NCBI GenBank assembly: GCA_947487325.1
Contig: CANKWG010000154.1
Coordinates: 1-5,425, forward strand
Source of the DNA: Oxalobacteraceae bacterium
GTDB lineage: Bacteria; Pseudomonadota; Gammaproteobacteria; Burkholderiales; Burkholderiaceae_D
Direction: 5' to 3'
DNA: 5,425 nucleotides
Position numbers and translations under genes: made by a program. The notes beneath the pieces were generated by a model. The model was not told the origin of the DNA. It did no database searches and saw nothing but the letters and a program-made list of their open reading frames with translations. Below are positions 1 to 4,813 of the stretch, in pieces; position 1 is the stretch's first letter; each line of letters begins with the position of its first letter.

Positions 1-1
1 C

Positions 2-55
2 GCAGAACGGAGTTTTACGCCCGTCATGTACCTTGGCTACGGCTGGCGCATGTGA
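2..55 (+). CDS. C-terminal end of an unidentified upstream gene (partial)
   Basis: One frame is open from the left edge and ends at TGA 53-55, giving the tail AERSFTPVMYLGYGWRM. The mix of aromatic, glycine and hydrophobic residues reads like a real protein end, and the next gene starts 60-100 bases later on the same strand. Only 17 codons are visible, so no family can be assigned and chance openness cannot be excluded. Confidence 0.35.
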   Translation, partial: AERSFTPVMYLGYGWRM

Positions 56-150
56 GACGACACATTCAGCCCTCGTTCCACAAGATCAATACCACTAGCA
101 TTTACTGAGACATGGCGGTCATGACAGGCTTCGTAATGGCACCAGGGCAA

Positions 151-720
151 ATGAGGATGCGTCTCACACGAAGAGCTTGCCTAATGCACTTGGCACTTGG
201 GTCTTCATTTTTGATTCACACACAGGGACACGCGCGAAACAGCGCCGCCATCATGGACTTTAGAGATCCCGACCTAGCCCAGCAGATGAGAATTGTGAAC
301 GACGATGTCATGGGCGGACGATCAAATTCTCGCTTTATCATCGATCCTGAGGGCGTGATCTTCGAAGGTAGGGTCTCGCTGGAAAACAACGGTGGCTTCG
401 CCTCCGTGCGGTGCCCAGTCAATTTTCCACAGGATGCCTCAGGCTTGCAATTGACTACACGCGGCGACGGCCAACAGTACCAACTCATCATCCGCACAGA
501 GGCATCCACCAGGGCGCCCATCTACAAAAGCAGTTTCGTGTCTTCAAAAGACTGGCAGACGCATCCATTCAAACCAGCAGATTTTGAGGCCCAATTTCGC
601 GGAAGGCCGGTTGAGGCAAAACCCTTGGTTTTCTCTGAAGCCCTTGAGTTCGGCCTCCTGATCGCCGATAAGCAAGCAGGCGCGTTTCGACTTCAACTCC
701 GCCAACTTCAGACGATATAA
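151..720 (+). CDS. CIA30 family (NDUFAF1-like) exported protein
   Basis: This is a bacterial member of the CIA30 family (complex I intermediate-associated protein 30 / NDUFAF1), a galactose-binding-like beta-sandwich. In mitochondria the family assists complex I assembly; the bacterial role is not established. Numbered from the ATG at 151 (189 residues), the hallmark NDDVMGGRSNS lies at about 50-60 and NNGGFASVR at about 79-87, followed by the alternating beta-strand pattern to the end (FRLQLRQLQTI). The N-terminus is a signal peptide: arginines, a twin-arginine-like TRRACL, a hydrophobic stretch, and a possible cleavage site after GHA (residue 28), so the protein is probably periplasmic, perhaps Tat-exported. 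The start is uncertain. In-frame ATGs lie at 112, 121, 136, 151 and 157, none with a strong ribosome site. I chose 151 because it gives a normal-length signal; AGGG at 144-147 would suit 157. The domain call is firm, the physiological role is not. Confidence 0.85.
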   Translation: MRMRLTRRACLMHLALGSSFLIHTQGHARNSAAIMDFRDPDLAQQMRIVNDDVMGGRSNSRFIIDPEGVIFEGRVSLENNGGFASVRCPVNFPQDASGLQLTTRGDGQQYQLIIRTEASTRAPIYKSSFVSSKDWQTHPFKPADFEAQFRGRPVEAKPLVFSEALEFGLLIADKQAGAFRLQLRQLQTI

Positions 721-799
721 GCCATACGCACGCTGCAAATCCGGTAAATTCACTTCTCCTTACCTCTTTGTTTTTCATTACTGCTCATAGGAATGGCGC

Positions 800-1168
800 A
801 TGAATAGCTGGTATCAATCTTTATTCAAATGGCACATCGCCTCTCACAGGGAACGAGCCTGGAAGCGCGTCGTCGCAGCCTGTCAGGGCGAGGATGTTGA
901 AAGCGAAGGAACGGTATGGCGGTACTGTGAGCTGAGCCAGGTCGAGACTGTTCTGACCATCGAGCAGTTAAGCCACTATCTGGCCTCCGAGTTTCCCCAT
1001 CACTGGGAACCGCATTCCGAAAGTACTGGTTACGTGCGTATTGACGAGTTTCCTGCGCTTCCGGAAGAGAGCGACAAGAACGCAAACGAACGCCCCTGCG
1101 CCAGAGGCAAGTGCCCCTGCTGTATGCGCACCGGCAGCACGCGCGGCTGCTGGTGCTCATTGAACTGA
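800..1168 (+). CDS. Hypothetical protein with cysteine-rich tail; possibly frameshifted
   Basis: A 122-residue ORF that I do not recognise. AGGA (789-792) sits 7 bases before the ATG, a fair ribosome site, and codon choice up to about residue 90 looks coding. The N-terminal ~85 residues are rich in Trp, His and Glu (for example FKWHIASHRERAWKRVV), probably soluble and mostly helical, with no signal peptide or membrane segment. The tail changes character: cysteines at 100, 105, 107, 108, 117 and 119 (ARGKCPCCMRTG...GCWC) could bind metal. The tail could equally be out-of-frame reading, because the -1 frame is open from 1045, has coding-like codons (VPLLYAHRQHARLLVLIEL) and runs into the globin-like gene. 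A strong hairpin overlaps the last 40 bases. The ORF ends 44 bases before the next start, so co-transcription is likely. An antisense ORF over the same bases looks like a shadow. Confidence 0.5.
   Translation: MNSWYQSLFKWHIASHRERAWKRVVAACQGEDVESEGTVWRYCELSQVETVLTIEQLSHYLASEFPHHWEPHSESTGYVRIDEFPALPEESDKNANERPCARGKCPCCMRTGSTRGCWCSLN
1128..1156 (+). other. Strong RNA stem-loop before the globin-like gene
   Basis: GCACCGGCAGC (1128-1138) pairs with GCTGCTGGTGC (1146-1156): 11 consecutive pairs with a single G-U wobble, closing a 7-base loop (ACGCGCG). It lies within the last codons of the 800-1168 ORF and 56 bases before the ATG at 1213. No T-run follows, so it is not a standard intrinsic terminator. 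It could influence mRNA stability, ribosome transit or coupling between the two genes. The pairing is read directly; the function is inference. Confidence 0.5.
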
Positions 1169-1201
1169 CTTGTCTGTCATTTGGACACCCCGAAAATCAA
1201 G

Positions 1202-1207
1202 AGGAGG
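1202..1207 (+). promoter_or_regulatory. Shine-Dalgarno AGGAGG fixing the globin-like start
   Basis: A full consensus AGGAGG sits 5 bases before the ATG at 1213. It decides the start of the globin-like gene there rather than at the in-frame GTG at 1111, which lacks such a site and would add 34 residues upstream of the globin domain. Confidence 0.8.
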
Positions 1208-1212
1208 TAGCC

Positions 1213-2034
1213 ATGTTTTCGCAATTAGAAAATTATAAAAATCCAAAGCTGATATTAAATTCCATTTTGCAGGCGCTTTACACCCAAGTGACCACCAACC
1301 GCGCCATTGCACATTTCTTCATGAATGTTCACATGGACGCCTTGATCGCCGATGTCCACAAGTTCAGTCACTTTGCGATGGAGCAGCCAGAAAGTCACTA
1401 TCGCGATCCCATGCGCGCTCAAAAAAGCTCAATGCCCGGCATTCAAGTCAGCTCAAGCGTGTTCGAAGAAGTTCACAAAATTCTTGTTCAAATTTTGAAG
1501 GACCAAAGCATCGCCGAAGATCACATCCCCAGACTGTCTTTTGAAATCCTCGAAATAGTCGAAGAATCTCGTGCTCAATTCAGCGACACCATCATGATGG
1601 CACTCAAGATGGAAGATGTGACACAAGACAGTCTTCTAGAGGTATTCAAACGATTCAAATTTGACGCGAAACTGGCCGGGAAAAATGAAATCAGCGTTGA
1701 GAGCGGTATCGATATCCCGATCATTGTAAAGATACGACCCAAGGACAAGTCTATCGTTTTGATCGGCAAAGCCGTATCCGTAGAAAATTCAAAACTCAAG
1801 GATGTAGAAGAAATTGCGACGATAGCAAAAGAAAAGCATCCTATTTTCCCGGTGAAAGCGGTTGAGGATGATGATGACTGGCCATTTCTGCTGATGGAAA
1901 AATCCTTCTCCTACGAAGACGGCGTACCGTTGCGATTACTTTTCCGACTGGCGAAAAGTTTTTCGACTGCTTTTTATCGCAACGTCAAATGTGATTCACA
2001 AAAAATTCTTACCTACAATGTGACGAATCGCTGA
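1213..2034 (+). CDS. Truncated globin-like domain (no proximal His) fused to YbjN-like domain
   Basis: A 273-residue protein, predicted soluble and cytoplasmic. Residues 1-120 line up along their length with truncated haemoglobins: MFSQL at the start, LY (22-23, Tyr at B10), HFF (34-36, CD1 Phe), then helices resembling VFEEVHKILVQIL and the LEIVEESR end helix. The usual proximal histidine in the 'LKEVHANM/MRAAH' segment falls on MRAQKSSM, putting Lys71 (preceded by Gln70) where the haem ligand should be. Haem binding is therefore doubtful or uses another ligand. Residues ~138-262 resemble YbjN / type III secretion chaperone-like domains: a helix LLEVFKRF, beta strands, then a helix IATIAKEK, VKAVEDDDDW, LLMEKSF, EDGVPLRLLFRLAKSF. 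No catalytic site is visible, so a sensor or chaperone role is only a guess. The gene is AT-richer than its neighbours (24 G/C in the 60 bases 1741-1800), which may indicate transfer. It ends TGATAA, 29 bases before the convergent amidase end. Confidence 0.75.
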   Translation: MFSQLENYKNPKLILNSILQALYTQVTTNRAIAHFFMNVHMDALIADVHKFSHFAMEQPESHYRDPMRAQKSSMPGIQVSSSVFEEVHKILVQILKDQSIAEDHIPRLSFEILEIVEESRAQFSDTIMMALKMEDVTQDSLLEVFKRFKFDAKLAGKNEISVESGIDIPIIVKIRPKDKSIVLIGKAVSVENSKLKDVEEIATIAKEKHPIFPVKAVEDDDDWPFLLMEKSFSYEDGVPLRLLFRLAKSFSTAFYRNVKCDSQKILTYNVTNR

Positions 2035-2063
2035 TAAAAAAAAATTTAAACATATGCAGCGCC

Positions 2064-3536
2064 TCAATTGGCTCGCAGGTCAGGTGCGGATGGTCGCCGA
2101 TCCAACAGATCAGTAATGATTGTTTCATAAGCAGCCGCCACCTCTAGTAAAGCACCATCCCCGTTGGGCTGCCCAATCAACTGCAAGCCCATGGGCCATC
2201 GACCCGATGCATCAAATCCGGCCGGGACACTCATCGCCGGCAAGCCCGCCATCGTTGCGTAGATAGTGCACTCCATCCAACGGTGGTAGGTATCCATCGT
2301 GCGACCGGCAATCTGTGTTGGCCATGCCTGGTCGGCAGGGAAAGGCCAGACTTGGGCGACTGGCAAAGCAAGCACATCAAAACACGACAGCAGCTTCAAC
2401 ATCGCGTTGTAAAACGTACTGCGTACCTCACTTGCCATTTCGAATTCGGTGTAGAGCAAACCTTCAGCCTGATCATATTCCCAGAGTGTTTTACTCTCGA
2501 GCAGTTCGCGCGCACGCGGTAGCTTGATCAGGCCGCGCACATTGGCTGCGGTAAGTGCGCGCCGCCACACAAGCCATGCCTCCCAAACGGCTTCCGGATC
2601 AAACTCCAACCCGGATGACAAAGGCTCTACCACCGCACCTGCCGCTGTCATCCGCTGCAGTCCTTGTTCACACACCGCCAGCACACCGGTTTCGAGCGCC
2701 AGATGACCATTCAGACTGCCCAGCCAGCCGATGCGCAATCCCTTGAGCGAGGATGCATCAGGCCAGTTCGAAGGCAATGCGTAAGCTGTGCCTAGCGACA
2801 TGGGGTCCCGTGGATCCGCGCCGGCCTGCGTGGCCAACAATTGCGCCAGATCGCGCACGTTGCGAGCCATCGGGCCTTCGATCGCCAGTTGATGCAACCA
2901 GAATTCAGCCCGCGGCCAGCGCGGCACCAGCCCCTGACTGGGGCGCATGCCAAACACATTGTTCCAGCCTGCCGGATTACGCAGGCTTCCCATGAAATCC
3001 GATCCATCCGCCACAGGCAGCATCTGATGCGCCAACGCTACCGCAGCACCACCACTGCTGCCGCCGGCACTCACGCTTGTATCCCACGCATTACGGGTCG
3101 TGCCATGAATCTTGTTGAAGGTATGCGAGCCCAGACCCAGTTCAGGAATGTTGGTCTTGCCGATGATGATCGCGCCAGCCGCCTTGATACGCTCCGCAAT
3201 GATCTGGTCGTGTTGTGGCATCACACCTTGGAGCAAAGGACACCCAAAGTCGCTTGGAAAACCAAGTACATGCGCAGTGTTTTTAATCGCATGCGGTATC
3301 CCATGCAGCCAGCCCATGGATTCACCGCGTGCCAGCTGCGCGTCACGCGCATCAGCTTGTCGAAGCAAATCATCATCGGCCGCCAAATGAATCAGCGCGT
3401 TGTAATGTGGATTCAAACGATGAATCCGAGCCAGATAGGCCTGCATCACCTCACGGCACGACAGCTTGCGATCGTGTATCGCAGCCGATAGTGCTTGCGC
3501 GGTTAGGCTGGTAATGTCATCGGGGTGAGATTGCAT
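2064..3536 (-). CDS. Amidase signature (AS) family hydrolase
   Basis: A 490-residue enzyme of normal family length, predicted cytoplasmic with no signal peptide. It hydrolyses a carboxamide to acid plus ammonia or amine; the substrate cannot be told from sequence. The Ser-cisSer-Lys triad is complete: Lys85 in HGIPHAIKNT, cis-Ser160 in SAGGSSGGAAVALA, and nucleophile Ser184 in GSDFMGSLRNPAG. Other family marks are IIIGKTNIPELGLG (123-136), NNVFGMRPSQGLVP (192-205), the early LTAQALSAAI...LARIHRLNPHYNA segment, and AGLPAMSVPAGF...GLQLIG near the end. The start at 3536 is chosen because AS proteins begin a few residues before such a 'LTA..L..AI' helix. The frame stays open 85 codons further upstream, but that part is not amidase-like and overlaps another reading frame with PhyH similarity. 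No strong Shine-Dalgarno precedes 3536, so translation may be coupled to the upstream 50-codon ORF, which it overlaps by 20 bases. Converges with the globin-like gene. Confidence 0.93.
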   Translation of the reverse strand: MQSHPDDITSLTAQALSAAIHDRKLSCREVMQAYLARIHRLNPHYNALIHLAADDDLLRQADARDAQLARGESMGWLHGIPHAIKNTAHVLGFPSDFGCPLLQGVMPQHDQIIAERIKAAGAIIIGKTNIPELGLGSHTFNKIHGTTRNAWDTSVSAGGSSGGAAVALAHQMLPVADGSDFMGSLRNPAGWNNVFGMRPSQGLVPRWPRAEFWLHQLAIEGPMARNVRDLAQLLATQAGADPRDPMSLGTAYALPSNWPDASSLKGLRIGWLGSLNGHLALETGVLAVCEQGLQRMTAAGAVVEPLSSGLEFDPEAVWEAWLVWRRALTAANVRGLIKLPRARELLESKTLWEYDQAEGLLYTEFEMASEVRSTFYNAMLKLLSCFDVLALPVAQVWPFPADQAWPTQIAGRTMDTYHRWMECTIYATMAGLPAMSVPAGFDASGRWPMGLQLIGQPNGDGALLEVAAAYETIITDLLDRRPSAPDLRAN

Positions 3537-3669
3537 AAATATCTGGACGAATACAGGATTGATCAGAGCGATGCATCGCAATTTCATCCGCATTGAACAA
3601 CGAAGGAACCAGTACAAAGACACTGCGTTCAAACGCGGCACGCTGCACAGGATCAAAAATGGAAGGCAT
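3517..3669 (-). pseudogene. N-terminal remnant of a phytanoyl-CoA dioxygenase (PhyH) family gene
   Basis: A 50-codon minus-strand ORF in a different frame from the amidase. It has a good ribosome site (GGAGA at 3679-3675, 5 bases before the ATG at 3669). Residues 8-34 match the opening of PhyH-family Fe(II)/2-oxoglutarate dioxygenases: FERSVFVLVPSLFNADEIA corresponds to the usual 'FeRDGFvvvpglfspdEIa' pattern. The conserved DG and the PG glycine are replaced (SV, PS), suggesting decay. Intact relatives are roughly 250-300 residues and carry an HxD...H iron site, which is absent here. The frame ends 20 bases inside the amidase gene. The likely history is deletion or recombination that joined the 5' end and expression signals of a dioxygenase gene to the amidase. 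It could still be translated as a leader peptide. Family assignment is from pattern only. Confidence 0.55.
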
Positions 3670-3840
3670 ACAGATCTCCGGCGAACAGGGTTGGTGATTC
3701 GCACTCTACTACTGTGTCCGAGAACCTCCAACAAAATGCCCCGCGTAGTGTCGGACCTTTTCAAGGTAAACATCATCAGGAGTACAAGCATCTGCTAGCC
3801 AGATATGCAGTTTTCATTTAAATAATGATGAACGTTTTGC

Positions 3841-3869
3841 TTGCCTCGTGTGCCAGAGTCTGCGATAAC
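3841..3869 (+). promoter_or_regulatory. Candidate sigma70 promoter for the DUF3237 gene
   Basis: TTGCCT (3841-3846), 17 bases, then GATAAC (3864-3869) preceded by TG at 3861-3862, an extended -10. Both hexamers match consensus at 4 of 6 positions. Initiation near 3876 would give a leader of about 85 bases before the ATG at 3960. An AT-rich stretch (3811-3830) lies just upstream. Unverified prediction. Confidence 0.35.
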
Positions 3870-3870
3870 G

Positions 3871-3914
3871 CGCGAAGCCGGCCCTCGTTGTCACTAGGCC
3901 TCGCGCTTCGCGAG
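3871..3914 (+). other. Alternative hairpins in the leader of the DUF3237 gene
   Basis: CTCGCG (3900-3905) and CGCGAG (3909-3914) form a perfect 6-bp stem around CTT. The same bases can pair upstream: CGCGAAGC (3871-3878) is the exact reverse complement of GCTTCGCG (3905-3912). The two folds exclude one another. The segment lies 46 bases before the start codon. There is no T-run, so it is not a terminator. Pairing is directly visible; a regulatory role is inference. Confidence 0.35.
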
Positions 3915-3959
3915 AAAATCTTGGGTGCACGGTTTATCAATCAACCACGAGACATCACC

Positions 3960-4496
3960 ATGAAAACCTTCACTACCGCCCTTGCCCTGCTACTGTCGCT
4001 GTTCGCACTGCCCGTCACTGGCCATGCGCAATCCACGCAGGTGCGCACCGAGTACCTGATGACGGTCTACCTGCCCACTGAGCGCAAAGCGATCGATCCC
4101 ACTCTCACCATCGTTAACATCCTGCCCGGTGGTTGGGTCAAAGGACCCGGCATCAATGGCAAGGTCATCGCGCCCGGCGGTGACTGGATACGCACGCTGC
4201 CCTCGGGCGCATTGCGTCAGGAGGCCAAGCTGACGATTGAAACCGATGATGGCGCGTTCATTCACATGAGCTATGTCGGTGTCGTCGCCATGAGCAAAGA
4301 AGCCGCCGAGGCGCTAGGGCGCGGCGAAGTCTTGAACGACAAGAGCGTGCCGTATTTCATCAACACCCCACTTTTCCAGACCTCAGCAGAAAAGTACGGC
4401 TGGCTGAACAAGGTGCAGGCGATCGGCAAGATGGTCGAGCTCAAGCGCACCAGCACCGAGGCTTATGTGAAGTACGACATCTTCATCGCGCGCTGA
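3960..4496 (+). CDS. Secreted DUF3237 family protein
   Basis: A 178-residue protein with a classical Sec signal peptide (MKTFTTALALLLSLFALPVTGHA, probable cleavage after residue 23, GHA|QS), so the mature ~155-residue protein is periplasmic or secreted. The mature part reads as DUF3237 (UPF0311-type), a small beta-barrel family of unknown function. Marks include the opening EYLMTVYL (31-38), KGPGINGKVIAPGGDW (61-76), QEAKLTIETDDGAFIHMSYVGV (87-108), YFINTPLFQT (132-141), YGWLN (146-150) and the closing VKYDIFIAR. The start at 3960 is chosen because it begins the signal peptide. The frame is open back to 3825, but those 45 codons are not protein-like and cover the probable promoter and leader. 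The ribosome site is weak. It stands alone on the plus strand, 463 bases after the end of the coding sequence shared with the divergent amidase unit's 5' region and 317 bases before the oxidoreductase gene. No enzymatic role is assigned. Confidence 0.88.
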   Translation: MKTFTTALALLLSLFALPVTGHAQSTQVRTEYLMTVYLPTERKAIDPTLTIVNILPGGWVKGPGINGKVIAPGGDWIRTLPSGALRQEAKLTIETDDGAFIHMSYVGVVAMSKEAAEALGRGEVLNDKSVPYFINTPLFQTSAEKYGWLNKVQAIGKMVELKRTSTEAYVKYDIFIAR

Positions 4497-4588
4497 TAAC
4501 GCATCCAACGCAGGGGCCAGACCTTTTCCACGGCCACCGCCCGGTTCACCCGCATCAGCACAAGGGCGGACCGGGATCACCCAAACCA

Positions 4589-4654
4589 TCTGAAAATTCA
4601 TACTTTTTCAGACGAATTTTCTGAATCGCTCCAATTCTGGCAAAAATTCAGAAA
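4589..4654. repeat. Cluster of TCTGAA/TTCAGA inverted repeats
   Basis: TCTGAAAA (4589-4596) and TTTTCAGA (4605-4612) are perfect 8-bp arms. TTTCTGAAT (4618-4626) and ATTCAGAAA (4646-4654) are perfect 9-bp arms. GAAAATTC (4592-4599) also faces GAATTTTC (4614-4621). The shared core suggests repeated binding sites for a dimeric regulator, or nested hairpins, upstream of the oxidoreductase gene. The regulator is unknown. Confidence 0.45.
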
Positions 4655-4689
4655 CATTTTCCGCAAATAAGCCCCTATATTTTCGGTAT

Positions 4690-4708
4690 CGGATTTCACT
4701 GAAATCCG
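4690..4708. promoter_or_regulatory. Perfect 19-base dyad, candidate operator
   Basis: CGGATTTC-ACT-GAAATCCG: 8-bp perfect arms around 3 bases. If TATATT at 4676-4681 is the -10, the dyad would start at about the transcription start, a typical repressor position. The alternative is a 5' leader hairpin; no T-run follows. The TTTCA/TGAAA halves echo the cluster just upstream. Confidence 0.45.
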
Positions 4709-4813
4709 TGTGTTTCAGCCGCTACCGTGGCACCCCGCCCTGTGACCCGACACCGTCTTACCGGACGAGCAAAGGCCGCAGCGCAACCCCGAAAACTGAA
4801 GGAGGAGACTTCC

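Larger units (their letters stand above)
4497..4813 (+). other. 317-base intergenic control region before the oxidoreductase gene
   Basis: No protein-like ORF is seen. The left part (4497-4585) is GC-rich and contains CCGCCC (4537-4542) facing GGGCGG (4564-4569) over a 21-base loop without a T-run, so at best a weak termination structure. The middle (4586-4690) is AT-rich and packed with TCTGAA/TTCAGA dyads. A possible -10 (TATATT, 4676-4681) lacks a convincing -35. A 19-base perfect dyad is at 4690-4708. The right part is the leader, ending in a strong ribosome site. Confidence 0.6.

Noticed and set aside
1110..1128. Programmed -1 frameshift site before the 1128-1156 hairpin
   Set aside because: The frame relation and hairpin would fit, but no X-XXY-YYZ slippery heptamer is found in the proper frame upstream.
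825..1160. 111-codon minus-strand ORF opposite the 800-1168 ORF
   Set aside because: Arg/Ser/Cys-rich translation typical of an antisense shadow, with no recognisable domain.
1111..1212. GTG start at 1111 extending the globin-like protein by 34 residues
   Set aside because: The ATG at 1213 has a consensus AGGAGG at ideal spacing, and the globin pattern begins exactly at MFSQL. The extension is kept only as a frameshift hypothesis.
2035..2063. Bidirectional terminator between the convergent genes (run of A/T)
   Set aside because: A nine-base A/T run is present, but no GC-rich stem precedes it on either strand.
2841..3491. 216-codon plus-strand ORF inside the amidase region
   Set aside because: Fully antisense to a clear amidase with an intact catalytic triad; its translation shows no family pattern, so it is a shadow.
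3537..3791. N-terminal extension of the amidase by 85 residues
   Set aside because: Not amidase-like, overlaps the PhyH-like frame and would give an atypically long protein.
3825..3959. N-terminal extension of the DUF3237 protein from ATG 3825
   Set aside because: It would bury the obvious signal peptide that begins at 3960 and covers the likely promoter and leader hairpins.
4638..4652. Sigma54 (-24/-12) promoter beginning TGGCA
   Set aside because: The GG is present but the required GC at -12 spacing is GA here.
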